This document shows positions 41,242 to 49,941 of a stretch of 64,000 bases of DNA, in pieces. Numbering within the stretch: position 1 is the stretch's first letter; every line of letters begins with the position of its first letter. This DNA comes from Streptomyces asoensis. GTDB taxonomy: Bacteria; Actinomycetota; Actinomycetes; Streptomycetales; Streptomycetaceae. The stretch is from positions 1,426,001 through 1,490,000 of the forward strand of contig NZ_BNEB01000003.1 of assembly GCF_016860545.1 (NCBI RefSeq). Reading direction: 5' to 3'. The position numbers were made by a program, and so were the translations under genes. Below the pieces are notes generated by a model. That model ran no database searches, was not told where the DNA came from, and worked only from the letters and a program-made list of their open reading frames with translations.

Positions 41242-42330
41242 TCAGCCGGACGGCCCACCCATCAGCGTCCGGTAGACGGCCGACGACCGGGGATTGCCGG
41301 AGCACCGCCACACACCGTGCGGGCAGTAGTCGCTGATGGTCTGGTACAGCGGCCGGTGCTCGGCGAACCAGGTCAGCATCCCGCGCACGTACTCCGGGTT
41401 GTCGCCGTTGCGGAACAGCCCCCACTCCGGGTACGAGACCGGCTTGCCGTGCGCCCGCGCGAACCGCACCTGCGCGGCGAGGCCGTACGGCTCCGTGACC
41501 TGCTCCTCGAAGGACATGCCGTGCGGCTGGTCGTAGGCGTCCATGCCGACGACGTCGACGTACCGGTCGCCGGGGTAGCAGGCGGTCCACGGCACGGCGT
41601 CGCGGCCGCGGCTGGGCGTGAACTCGAACCGGAACCGCCGCCCGCCGTCCACGGACCGCATGGCGTCCACGATCCGCGCCCAGTACCGCTTCCAGGCCCG
41701 CGGGTCGGGTCCGCAGCGGTGCGTGTAGGTGATCCCGTTCATCTCCCACCCGACGACCAGCACGCTGTCGGTCAGCCCCAGCGAGACGAGCCGTCGGGCC
41801 AGCGTCCGGAAGTGCCCGTCGTGGTCCCCGCGCGCACCCCGGCGCAGTTCCTCCCGCACGACCCGGTCGGACACGTGCTCCTCGGTCCCCTCCAGCATCG
41901 GCACGTTGAGCACGAACATCCGGTCGGCGCGCGCCTGTCTCCACCGCGCCCAGTGCTCCAGATAGCCGGGCGCCCCCTCGATGTTGCTCCACCGGTCCCC
42001 CGGCAGATAGGCGTGCCCGACGCGGGGCGTGGCCCTGCCGAGCCACCGGTCGAGCGCCCCGATCCGCCGTACCCCGGCGTCGTCGTAGCCGACGTACGCG
42101 CCGAAGGCACCCGGCGGCCCACCCGCTCCCCGTCCGACCGGCACACAGGCGGGCCCGGCGAGCACGGCGAGGGCGACGAGGAGCGCGACCAGCGGCGTCC
42201 GGAGGCCGTGCGGGACACGGAGGCGGCGGACCTGGGACGCGCGGCCGGTGTCAGGGCGGCGGAGGGCCTCGGACGACCGGGGGGCTTCGGGGGACCGAGG
42301 GGCCTCGGGGGCCCGGGGGGCGTGGAACAC
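41242..42330 (-). CDS. GH26-like glycoside hydrolase, exported
   Basis: 362 residues. An N-terminal Pro/Ser/Glu-rich cytoplasmic tail (EAPRSPEAPRSSEALRR) precedes a membrane segment (LRTPLVALLVALAVLAGPAC). The barrel carries a GH26 acid/base in GWEMNG (Glu196) and nucleophile in YPEWGLF (Glu302), with DVVGMDAYD. GH26 enzymes cut beta-mannans or related glucans. The Cys at 62 could be a lipobox, though GPAC is unusual. The long repetitive N-tail is atypical. Confidence 0.85.
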   Translation of the reverse strand: MFHAPRAPEAPRSPEAPRSSEALRRPDTGRASQVRRLRVPHGLRTPLVALLVALAVLAGPACVPVGRGAGGPPGAFGAYVGYDDAGVRRIGALDRWLGRATPRVGHAYLPGDRWSNIEGAPGYLEHWARWRQARADRMFVLNVPMLEGTEEHVSDRVVREELRRGARGDHDGHFRTLARRLVSLGLTDSVLVVGWEMNGITYTHRCGPDPRAWKRYWARIVDAMRSVDGGRRFRFEFTPSRGRDAVPWTACYPGDRYVDVVGMDAYDQPHGMSFEEQVTEPYGLAAQVRFARAHGKPVSYPEWGLFRNGDNPEYVRGMLTWFAEHRPLYQTISDYCPHGVWRCSGNPRSSAVYRTLMGGPSG

Positions 42331-42500
42331 CGGCTCACTATGCGGCCGTCACCGCCCTGCCCACCCCGGAACCGGCGAAGAACCACCCGGACGGCAACCC
42401 CGCCCCGCCCGGCGGCGACTACGGGGGCAGGAAGCACCGGACGACACCGAGCACGACCGCACAGGCACGTGAATCCCTTACCCCACACGAGGAGTTCACC

Positions 42501-43367
42501 ATGCGCAGGCACCCCCCACGGCACCCCGCGAGGCTGCTGACCGTCCTGGCGGCACTCGCCGCCCTCCTGCTCCACGCGACCGGCTTCGCGGCGCCCCGGG
42601 CCGAGGCGGCCGACGAGTGGAACCCGCCCGCGGGCCTGGTCCGGCCTCTCGACGAGGTCTGGAACCACGTCTCGACGACCTACCCCGACCTCTACGGGTT
42701 CCGCAACTACGGCTGGGACCAGGTCATGGCGAACAAGGGCAGCATCAACTACTGCGTCCGCTGGGAGTCCGACGCCCCGGTCAGCACCGCGCTGCGGGAC
42801 CAGATCCACGCGGTCCTCAGGAAGCAGTTCGCGAAATGGATGGCGACGCAGGTGCAGAACGGCCGGGGCTACGACAACTGGCCCTACACCAGCGTCCCCG
42901 TCAACATCGTCGGCTGGGCGGTGAAGAACCGCTCCACCCTCCAGTGGACCGACAACTCCGTCGACATCTACTCCGGCGTCCTCGACGGCGCGGGCGCCCC
43001 GCAGTGCGCCCCCGACTGCGGCCGCTTCTTCCACCAGGACGGCAACTACTCCCGGTGTCCCGGCGGCACCGCCCGCCACTACGACCAGTCCCTCTGGCTC
43101 ACCCAGGGCTTCCAGGGCGGCGCCGGCGGGGACTGGGGCCAGCGCGTCGGCCAGGAGTACTTCACCGGCGCCCTGAACCAGGAGGACATCCACATCTACC
43201 TGCACGAGGTCGGCCACACCTTCGGGCTCGACGACTTCTACGACTGGACCCCCACCGGACAGTGCTGCTTCCTGATGAAGGCCGGCAGCGCCACCCGGAT
43301 CACCGAGTTCGACAGCTGGATGCTGCGGGACTTCTGGCGCCACCTGAAGAGCCGCTACAACCTCTGA
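42501..43367 (+). CDS. Secreted metzincin-like metalloprotease, 288 aa
   Basis: Signal peptide (LLTVLAALAALLLHATGFAAPRAEAA), then a mature domain with HEVGHTFGLDD: His235, Glu236, His239, with Asp245 as the third ligand position (HExxHxxGxxD). CCFLMKAG supplies a Met-turn-like methionine (Met259). GAGG-GGCC-rich loops and six or more cysteines suggest disulphides. The rest of the sequence (WNHVSTTYPDLYGFRNYGWDQVMANKGSINYCVRW) is not a family I recognise. Upstream GAGGAG gives a strong start at ATG 42501. It precedes the lysyl oxidase gene on the same strand. Confidence 0.8.
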   Translation: MRRHPPRHPARLLTVLAALAALLLHATGFAAPRAEAADEWNPPAGLVRPLDEVWNHVSTTYPDLYGFRNYGWDQVMANKGSINYCVRWESDAPVSTALRDQIHAVLRKQFAKWMATQVQNGRGYDNWPYTSVPVNIVGWAVKNRSTLQWTDNSVDIYSGVLDGAGAPQCAPDCGRFFHQDGNYSRCPGGTARHYDQSLWLTQGFQGGAGGDWGQRVGQEYFTGALNQEDIHIYLHEVGHTFGLDDFYDWTPTGQCCFLMKAGSATRITEFDSWMLRDFWRHLKSRYNL

Positions 43368-43536
43368 GGTCCTTCGGTCCGGTTCCGGCCCAACAGGCAA
43401 CCCCGGCACGGCATTTACCTCTCTCACAGGGTGCTCACAGACCCGGCCGGGGTGCGAGGGACGTGTTGGACCCCGGCCCGTCGGTGGGCTGTCCGGTCCG
43501 ATGCCGCTGACCACGGCACTCGCAGACGAGGAACCG

Positions 43537-45258
43537 ATGACCAGATCGCAACATCGCAAGACGCTCAAGCGCACGGCGTTCGCCGCCGGCGCCGCGCTCA
43601 CCGTCGTGGCCGCCGTCACCGGGTCCGCACCCGGTGCCGGCGCCGCGCCGGCGAGCACCCCGGGGACGCCGAAGCTCAAACTCGTCGCCGCCTCCAAGGC
43701 CGTGACCGCCGACCGGTACGAGGGGAACGCCGGGGTCTACCTCGACCTCGGCACCTACGTCACCGTCGACAACGCTCCGCTGGAGCTGAAGGTGACCCGG
43801 AAGTCCTACAAGGACCCGATCGTCGCCCAGCAGATCCTGCGCGACGGGTCGAAGGTGAAGACCAAGGCGCTGCCCGCCGGGCTGGTGAAGCAGTTCGGCG
43901 GCCTCCCGGACTTCCTGGAGGTCTCCATCAAGAACGCGGCCGGGGCGGAGGTGCAGAAGAGCACGAGCAACTTCTGCCCGAACAACGCCTCCGGCCGGCT
44001 GCGCCCCGACGCCCCCGCCACCTCGCACTATCCGGAGAGCTGCTCCACCAACCCCTTCACGCTCGGCTCGGTCTGGGGCGTCGAGAAGGGCTGGGCGGCC
44101 AACACCTCCGCCTTCGACTACGACAAGCCCGTGGACCTGGCGGCCGGCGAGTACACCGTCAAGGTCGCCGTGGCGAAGAAGTACCGCGACCTGTTCGGCA
44201 TCCCCGACGACCGGCCGACCATCAAACTGACCGTCCGCGAGGTCGGCGACGGCGGCGAAGGCGGGGGCGGCGGCGTCGGGGTCGCTCCCCGCGGCGCGGC
44301 CGGGGCCCACGGCGGCGCCGGTCACGGCGCCTCGCACGACATGGCCGGGATGGCCGGCATGGACGGTATGGCGGGCGGGCACCACTACGGGCCCCGCGGG
44401 GCCGACGCGCCCACTCCCTCCGCGCTCTCGCACGCCCTGGAGGCCCGCGGTCTGGCCCGCCACCTGGGTGACGGCGCCGGCCACACCGACGGCTCCCGTG
44501 TCGCGCCCGCGCTGAAGCCCGCCGCCACGCGGCCCGGCGGACGCGCGGGCGTGGCGGCGAACGTGCCCAAGCCGGACCTGCGCTCGCTGCCGGCCTGGGA
44601 CATCGCGGTCACCGACGGCGAGGACGGCGACGTGGCGGGCAAGGACTACCTCGCCTTCAGCGCCAACGTCTGGAACGCCGGCCCCGCGCCGCTCGTCGTC
44701 GACGGCTTCCGCAAGCCGGGTGCGGAACTGATGGACTCGTACCAGTACTTCTACGACGCCAAGGGCAAGCAGGTCGGCTACGCGCCGGCCGGCACCATGG
44801 AGTGGGACCCGCGCGTCGGTCACGAGCACTGGCACTTCACCGACTTCGCCAGCTACCGGCTGCTCGCCGCCGACCAGCACGAGATCGTGAAGAGCGGCAA
44901 GGAGGCGTTCTGCCTCGCCAACACCGACGCCATCGACTACACGGTGAAGAACGCCAACTGGCACCCGTTCAACACCGATCTGTCGACCGCCTGCGGCCAG
45001 CAGAACTCCATCTCCGTGCGTGAGGTCCTCGACGTCGGCTCCGGCGACACGTACACCCAGTACCGTCCCGGGCAGTCCTTCGACATCACCGACCTGCCGA
45101 ACGGCACCTACTACATCCAGGTCATCGCCAATCCGGCGAACCGTCTCCAGGAGACGAACACCAAGAACAACGTCTCCCTGCGCAAGGTCGTCCTGGGCGG
45201 CACCGTGGGCGCGCGCACGGTGTCGGTCCCGCCGGTCGACCTGGTCGACGCCCCCTGA
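43537..45258 (+). CDS. Lysyl oxidase homologue (copper amine oxidase), exported
   Basis: 573 residues from ATG 43537, with GAGGAA upstream. A signal peptide (LKRTAFAAGAALTVVAAVTGS) is followed by an N-terminal domain (about 40-235) not present in animal enzymes, a linker, and a C-terminal lysyl oxidase domain with the copper-binding motif GHEHWHF (His about 429-433) and DYTVKNANWHPFNTD. Between them is a His/Met-rich run (HDMAGMAGMDGMAGGHHYG, residues 267-285) that could bind copper. Lysyl oxidases oxidise peptidyl lysine; in bacteria the substrate is unknown. Confidence 0.92.
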   Translation: MTRSQHRKTLKRTAFAAGAALTVVAAVTGSAPGAGAAPASTPGTPKLKLVAASKAVTADRYEGNAGVYLDLGTYVTVDNAPLELKVTRKSYKDPIVAQQILRDGSKVKTKALPAGLVKQFGGLPDFLEVSIKNAAGAEVQKSTSNFCPNNASGRLRPDAPATSHYPESCSTNPFTLGSVWGVEKGWAANTSAFDYDKPVDLAAGEYTVKVAVAKKYRDLFGIPDDRPTIKLTVREVGDGGEGGGGGVGVAPRGAAGAHGGAGHGASHDMAGMAGMDGMAGGHHYGPRGADAPTPSALSHALEARGLARHLGDGAGHTDGSRVAPALKPAATRPGGRAGVAANVPKPDLRSLPAWDIAVTDGEDGDVAGKDYLAFSANVWNAGPAPLVVDGFRKPGAELMDSYQYFYDAKGKQVGYAPAGTMEWDPRVGHEHWHFTDFASYRLLAADQHEIVKSGKEAFCLANTDAIDYTVKNANWHPFNTDLSTACGQQNSISVREVLDVGSGDTYTQYRPGQSFDITDLPNGTYYIQVIANPANRLQETNTKNNVSLRKVVLGGTVGARTVSVPPVDLVDAP

Positions 45259-45279
45259 TCCGAGGGAACGGCGTACCTG

Positions 45280-45306
45280 CCCCGGCCCGCCCTGCGCGGG
45301 CCGGGG
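45280..45306 (+). terminator. Terminator hairpin after lysyl oxidase
   Basis: CCCCGGCCCGC (45280-45290) pairs perfectly with 45296-45306, loop of 5 nt, 22 nt after the stop. Confidence 0.9.
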
Positions 45307-45548
45307 TGGTCGCAGGACCGGCGCCCCGCCGCACCGGTGAGTGATCCCGCCCACTCCTGTCGTGCCGTCGGTCTCACCTGCCCGTTGTGGGGCAACCCTT
45401 GTACGGCCAGGGGAGTCTCCTGAGTCGTCTGTGCTTCTCGGACGTATTCCTGCACGCGTGTAGGGTTCCGACGTTCGGCGGTGACCAACGCCGGCGATCC
45501 GAGCACGGTGTACGGGGTGAAACAGCCGAGGCGGAGGGGCGAGCGCCG

Positions 45549-47033
45549 GTGAGCGGAACGAGGAGGCGCGGGCGTACTCCGGAGGAGGCGGCCGGCCGCG
45601 GTGGCAGCAGGACGGGCGGACCCGTCGGCAGGGCGGCCGGACCCGGCCGGGCGGGCGGCGCAGCCGCGGGCAGGCCGGGCGGTCCCGGCCGGACCCGGCT
45701 GACGCGGCGCGGGCGGATCCTCGCGTGGGGCGCGGGTGTGACGGCCGTCGTGGTCCTCGGGATCGGCGGGGTCGGCGCGTGGGTCTACAACGACCTGAAC
45801 AACAACATCAACTCGGCCGACGTGGACGACAAACTCGGCGAGAACCGGCCCGAGAACCTCAGCCCCGGGTCGAAGAACATCATGATCGTCGGGTCCGACA
45901 GCCGTGACGGCGCCAACGCCAAGTACGGCAAGGACCTGACCACCATGCAGTCCGACACCCTGATGGTGCTGCACATACCGGCGGACCGTAAGTGGGCCTC
46001 GGTCGTGTCCTTCCCGCGCGACTCGTGGGTGGAGATACCCAGTTGCGAGAAGGGCGACGGAAGCACGTCCACCCCCCACCACTTCAAGATCAACGAGGCC
46101 TTCGCGCTCGGCGGCAGCAACGGCAAGGTCGGCGAGGCCGCCGCGTGCAGCATCAAGACCGTCGAGGCCAACACCGGCCTGCGCATCGACCACTTCATGT
46201 CCGTCGACTTCTCCGGCTTCAAGGGCATGGTCGACGCGCTGGAGGGCATCGAGGTCTGCCCGAAGCAGGCCATCCACGACAAGAAGGCCCACCTCGACAT
46301 GGAGGCCGGCTGCCAGACCGTCAAGGGCGAGAAGGCGCTCGGCTACGTCCGGGTCCGCTACGCCGTCGGTGACGGGTCCGACATCGGACGCATCGGCCGC
46401 CAGCAGGAGTTCATGGACGCCCTGGCCAAGAAGGCCAAGTCCAAGCTCACCAGCCCCGACGCGATGTACGGCTTCCTCCAGTCGATCACCAAGTCCCTCA
46501 CCACCGATCCCGACATGGCCGGGATCAAGCCGCTGTACGGGCTCGCCGACGAACTCAAGGGCATCCCCAGCGACCGGCTGAGCTTCCTCACGGTGCCCAA
46601 CTACGGCCGGGAGGCCGACCAGCCCACCGACAAGGCCAACGTCGTCTGGCAGTACCCGCAGGCCGCCGACCTGTTCACCTCCCTGGCCAAGGACAAGGAG
46701 GTCACCAAGCCGCAGTTGGAGGCGGCGAAGAAGAACGTGGTGTACGCCTCCAGCGTGCGGGTCCAGGTCCTCAACGGCACCGGCGTCTCCGGCCGCGCCG
46801 CCGCCGTCGCCGAGAAGCTGAAGGCCGCCGGATACACCGTCACCGGCACCGGCAACGCGCCCGGCGGGACGGTCGCGAAGACGACCGTCACCTACCCGGC
46901 CGGACTCGACGGGCAGGCCGCCGTCCTCGCGTCCCGGCTGCCCGGACTGCGGGCCACGGCCGACACCGCGGCCGCTGCCGGGGTCGTCACCCTGGTGGTC
47001 GGACCGGAACTGAAGGTCGACGACGTCGCCTGA
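45549..47033 (+). CDS. LytR-CpsA-Psr (LCP) family cell-wall glycopolymer ligase
   Basis: 494 residues. A Gly/Arg-rich cytoplasmic tail and a helix (about 56-80) precede the LCP domain (about 108-270), which begins NIMIVGSDSRDG with catalytic Asp/Arg and contains VVSFPRDSWVEIP. A C-terminal LytR_C domain (about 395-485) contains VRVQVLNGTGVSGRAAAVAEKL. These enzymes transfer teichoic or other anionic polymers from lipid carriers to peptidoglycan at the outer membrane face. GTG 45549 follows GGAGGGG. The structured RNA locus begins 12-48 nt after its stop. Confidence 0.93.
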   Translation: MSGTRRRGRTPEEAAGRGGSRTGGPVGRAAGPGRAGGAAAGRPGGPGRTRLTRRGRILAWGAGVTAVVVLGIGGVGAWVYNDLNNNINSADVDDKLGENRPENLSPGSKNIMIVGSDSRDGANAKYGKDLTTMQSDTLMVLHIPADRKWASVVSFPRDSWVEIPSCEKGDGSTSTPHHFKINEAFALGGSNGKVGEAAACSIKTVEANTGLRIDHFMSVDFSGFKGMVDALEGIEVCPKQAIHDKKAHLDMEAGCQTVKGEKALGYVRVRYAVGDGSDIGRIGRQQEFMDALAKKAKSKLTSPDAMYGFLQSITKSLTTDPDMAGIKPLYGLADELKGIPSDRLSFLTVPNYGREADQPTDKANVVWQYPQAADLFTSLAKDKEVTKPQLEAAKKNVVYASSVRVQVLNGTGVSGRAAAVAEKLKAAGYTVTGTGNAPGGTVAKTTVTYPAGLDGQAAVLASRLPGLRATADTAAAAGVVTLVVGPELKVDDVA

Positions 47034-47044
47034 CGATGTACATG

Positions 47045-47074
47045 GTCAACAGGACCGCCGGAATGGGGTAAGCT
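47045..47074 (+). promoter_or_regulatory. Promoter of the orphan RNA
   Basis: A -35-like GTCAAC/TCAACA (47045-47051) and -10-like TAAGCT (47069-47074) are separated by 17-18 nt. They lie directly before the start of the folded region, after the end of the LCP gene. Confidence 0.55.
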
Positions 47075-47080
47075 TGATCT

Positions 47081-47240
47081 TGAGCCGGTCACCGGAAAGA
47101 AAAACGGTGAACGACCTCTGCGTTGGTGGTCCAAGGAAAGACGCCCCGCTTCCTGCGGGGAAATGCAGGTGCAAGGCCTGCCCGGCGCTCCGGTGAACGA
47201 GTCCCATCCCGTGTCAGGCGGGGTGGGACTCGTTCGTTTT
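47081..47240 (+). ncRNA. Putative orphan structured RNA with intrinsic terminator
   Basis: About 160 nt. A closing helix joins GAGCCGG (47082-47088) with CCGGCGCTC (47182-47190, small bulge). Inside are hairpins: TCACCG/CGGTGA (47089-47094 with 47105-47110, loop GAAAGAAAAA), GACC/GGTC (47113-47116 with 47128-47131), CCCCGC/GCGGGG (47143-47148 with 47155-47160) and GCAGG/CCTGC (47165-47169 with 47177-47181). A terminator follows. The next gene is on the opposite strand, so it is not a leader. I compared it from memory with SRP RNA, tmRNA, RNase P, SAM-IV, TPP, cobalamin and glycine elements and saw no match. It could still be a catalogued Rfam family I do not recall, or a 3' UTR element of the LCP mRNA. 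Confidence 0.6.
47195..47240 (+). terminator. Intrinsic terminator with T-run
   Basis: GAACGAGTCCCATCCC (47195-47210) pairs with 47220-47235 (one G-U pair), 9-nt loop, then G and TTTT (47237-47240). Strong and unusually canonical for this genome. Confidence 0.92.
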
Positions 47241-47343
47241 GCGGGCACGGCGCAGCCGCCCGACCCGCCCGACCGGGGCGGGGGCGGCGTACACCATCCC
47301 CCCACCCCGGTCGGCGACGGCCGGACGGGCTCCCGTCAGTGCC

Positions 47344-49356
47344 TCACGTCGCGTTCGCGCTCGACGGGCCGAAGAACTCGATCTCGGCTATCGACACCTG
47401 CTTGCTCGGCGAGGCCATGTACGAGGACTCGATCGTGAAGCGGACCTTGGTGACCTCGCCCACGCGGAAGGCGCGGCGCTGGCCGCCCGAGCTCTGGTCC
47501 AGGACGATCTCCCGGGTCGTCGTCTTCCCGTCCTTCAGGGTGATCGTCGCCTTGATGCGGTGCGGGAGCGCCGACTGGGTGAGCTGGTCGGGGCGGACCG
47601 ACGTCCCCGAGGTGATGATCAGGTCCAGCAGACGGGTCGGCTCGTCGAAACGGGCCTCGATCCACTCGCCCTCGCCCGACTGCGAGACGCCGGGACCCCA
47701 CCAGCTGTTGTTGATCTTGTCGAAGGCCAGTTCCGGCTTGTGCCCCGGGTAGGAACGCGAGGCCGCGAACGAGTCCGGCGCGACCGGCGCGCGCTTGGCG
47801 AAGTGGTCGCGGGTGGCCTGGATCGCGGCCGGGGTGTTCACCCCCGCGATGATCACGAGGGTGAGGACGACCGCCGCGACGACCCAGCTGAGGATGCGGT
47901 CGAACGTACGGCGCAGGCGCGGGCGGTCGCCGGCCCAGTGCGCCTCGCGGTTGCGATGGAACAGGCGGCGCCACCAGGGCAGGCGCAGCGAGGAGCGGTC
48001 CTCCAGCGTCATGGGCATCGCGCAGCGGACGCAGAAGTGCCGGTCGGGGTTGTTCGGGGTGGCGCACCAGGGGCACGCGACGCCGAACTGCTCGCCCTGC
48101 ACGGGGCCCGGCGCACGCACCTGCGGGCGGTCCGCGACCGGCCTGCCCGGCAGGACCGGTGCGACGGACGGCGGCGCGGCGGGACGCGGCTCCGCGTCGG
48201 CGACCGGGACGAGCAGCGAGCGGGCCCGCGCGGCCATCGTGTCGCCGAGCGCGGGCGCGGGGGCGGCCGCCGGTACCGGTGCGGTGGGTGCGGTCGCGTC
48301 GGGGGCGGGCGGGTGCGCGGCGGCCGGTGCGGTGCCCGAAGGGGCGGCGGTGCCGTCCTCCGGCGGGATGACCGGCAGGGGAGTTTCCGTGGTGTCCTCG
48401 TCGTCCGGGTCGTGGTCGTCGTCGGCGGCCGGGGCGGCGGCCGACGCGGCGGGGGCGGGTGGGGTGGGCGGCGAGGCGGCGAGCACCGTGCCCTGCGCGG
48501 GGCGGTGACCGGGCCCGGATCCGCCGTCCGAGGCGGCGCCGGCCGCGTGCGCCGTGCCCGGCCCCTGCGCGACACCGCCGCCGTGTCCGGCGGCGGCGCT
48601 GTGTCCGGTGGCCTGGCCGTGTCCGGCGGTGGAACCGTGTGCGGTTGTGGAGCCCGGGGCGGACCCCGACCCCGCCCCGGACCCGTGAGCCAAGCCGGGC
48701 TGGGAGCCCGGCCCGGACGCGTGGGCCGGGTCCGGCCCGGAGCCGTACGCGGGGCTCGGTCCGGCCGCCGCGCCCGGGGTGGACGCGGCACCGGTGCCTG
48801 TCCCGGCGCCGATTCCGGCGCCAGGGGCCGTCGCGGAGCCGGACCGGGCGCTGCCACCTGTCCCGGGGGCGGAGCCCGAGGAGCCGGACCCTGAGCCGGT
48901 GCCCGTCCCGGCGCCGGGGGCCGTCGCGGAGCCGGACCGGGAGTCGGTGCCCGTCCTGGGGGCCCACGGACCGGAATCCGGGGCCGGTACCGGTCCCGGG
49001 GCCGGCCCGGGGGCCGCCGCCGAAGTCTGTCCGGTGGCCGATCCCGCGCCCGGCACGTGTCCGGAGGCGGTTCCCGAAGCCGTACCCGGTCCGGTGGCGG
49101 ATCCCGCACCCTGCGCGGAGGCTGCCGGACCCGGCCCGGAGGGCGTGGCCCCCGGCGCCGGGGTGGATCCCGCGCCCGGCGCGGAGGGCGCCGCCGCTCC
49201 CGCAGCAGGCCCGGAGGGTGTTCTGGCCGGTCCGGAGGGTGCCGTGGGTCGGGCCGCGGGGCGGTCCGTCCAGCTCAGTACGGCGCCGCAGGCGTCGCAG
49301 AACGACTGGCCCGGCTCGGCCCGCGTGCCGCACTCGGCGCAGTTCTGGGTGGTCAT
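47344..49356 (-). CDS. Zinc-ribbon membrane protein with discoidin-like C-terminus (CIS membrane-anchor candidate)
   Basis: 670 residues, last gene of the injection-system operon. The N-terminus has a zinc ribbon (CAECG...CDACG, Cys 6, 9, 20, 23). A roughly 360-residue Gly/Ala/Pro/Thr disordered segment follows, then a second zinc ribbon (CPWCATP...CVRC), a basic stretch (WWRRLFHRNRE), a single helix (about 490-508, WVVAAVVLTLVIIAGV) and a C-terminal discoidin/NADase-type glycan-binding-like domain (FDKINNSWWGPG, WIEARFDEPTRLLDLIITSG) that would lie outside. The architecture recalls CisA, reported to recruit Streptomyces CIS to the membrane (from memory). Its ATG overlaps the stop of the preceding gene as ATGA. 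Confidence 0.85.
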   Translation of the reverse strand: MTTQNCAECGTRAEPGQSFCDACGAVLSWTDRPAARPTAPSGPARTPSGPAAGAAAPSAPGAGSTPAPGATPSGPGPAASAQGAGSATGPGTASGTASGHVPGAGSATGQTSAAAPGPAPGPVPAPDSGPWAPRTGTDSRSGSATAPGAGTGTGSGSGSSGSAPGTGGSARSGSATAPGAGIGAGTGTGAASTPGAAAGPSPAYGSGPDPAHASGPGSQPGLAHGSGAGSGSAPGSTTAHGSTAGHGQATGHSAAAGHGGGVAQGPGTAHAAGAASDGGSGPGHRPAQGTVLAASPPTPPAPAASAAAPAADDDHDPDDEDTTETPLPVIPPEDGTAAPSGTAPAAAHPPAPDATAPTAPVPAAAPAPALGDTMAARARSLLVPVADAEPRPAAPPSVAPVLPGRPVADRPQVRAPGPVQGEQFGVACPWCATPNNPDRHFCVRCAMPMTLEDRSSLRLPWWRRLFHRNREAHWAGDRPRLRRTFDRILSWVVAAVVLTLVIIAGVNTPAAIQATRDHFAKRAPVAPDSFAASRSYPGHKPELAFDKINNSWWGPGVSQSGEGEWIEARFDEPTRLLDLIITSGTSVRPDQLTQSALPHRIKATITLKDGKTTTREIVLDQSSGGQRRAFRVGEVTKVRFTIESSYMASPSKQVSIAEIEFFGPSSANAT

Positions 49357-49910
49357 CTCTCCGGGATCCTTTCGGCGGCGGTCACCTTGACCGAGTACGG
49401 CATGTGGGCGGGGCGCGCTGCGGCCACGATGGTGTCCAGGCGGTGTTCGTCCGCCGGGCCGGGGTCGGGCAGGCGGACCGTGACGTGCAGATGCGGTCGC
49501 GGTTCGCCCGGGACCGGGCCCAGCGGCCGGGCGCTCCACGCGGCGCCGCCGCTCTCGGAGATCTCCGGTTCCACGCCGAAGGCCAGCCGGACCGTCTCCG
49601 ACAGGCCGCGCCGGGTGCCGCGCACGCGGTGCAGGTACGCGGCCGCCGCGACCGCGGCCCGCAGCCGCGGCTCGGGTTCCGTGCCGTCGGTCTCCGCGCC
49701 GACCCAGCCCGCGAGCCACCGGGTGAAGTCGACGGGGGCGAGCGCCGGGTCGAAGTAGGCGGGCAGACAGTCCAGGACGTTGAGGACCGGGGCCATCACC
49801 TCGTCCAGACCCGCGACGAAACGCTGCGCCAGGTCGTCGTCGGCGAAGACGGCGGGCAGCATCCCGCCGATCGGGACGGAGGAGCCGAGTCCGTCCACCG
49901 AGCCCCTCAA
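49353..49910 (-). CDS. CIS baseplate tail protein I (cis12-type)
   Basis: About 185 residues with the phage tail protein I pattern: GGMLPAVFADDDLAQRFVAGLDEVMAPVLNVLDCLPAYFDP, WLAGWVGAETDG, VRGTRRGLSETVRLAFG. It connects wedge components in the baseplate. The start is uncertain: TTG 49910 (LRGSVDGLGSS) fits a coupled TTGA overlap with a 12-codon mini-ORF; GTG 49919 and GTG 49898 (with GAGGGG) are alternatives. Same operon as baseplate J. Confidence 0.85.
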   Translation of the reverse strand: MRGSVDGLGSSVPIGGMLPAVFADDDLAQRFVAGLDEVMAPVLNVLDCLPAYFDPALAPVDFTRWLAGWVGAETDGTEPEPRLRAAVAAAAYLHRVRGTRRGLSETVRLAFGVEPEISESGGAAWSARPLGPVPGEPRPHLHVTVRLPDPGPADEHRLDTIVAAARPAHMPYSVKVTAAERIPER

Positions 49911-49941
49911 CGCCCCCACCCCTTCCGTGTGTCCACGTCCG

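Noticed and set aside
47081..47240. tRNA, SRP RNA, tmRNA or known riboswitch
   Set aside because: No cloverleaf or CCA end, no SRP tetraloop core, no tmRNA tag, and no conserved riboswitch boxes that I know. This was judged by eye only.
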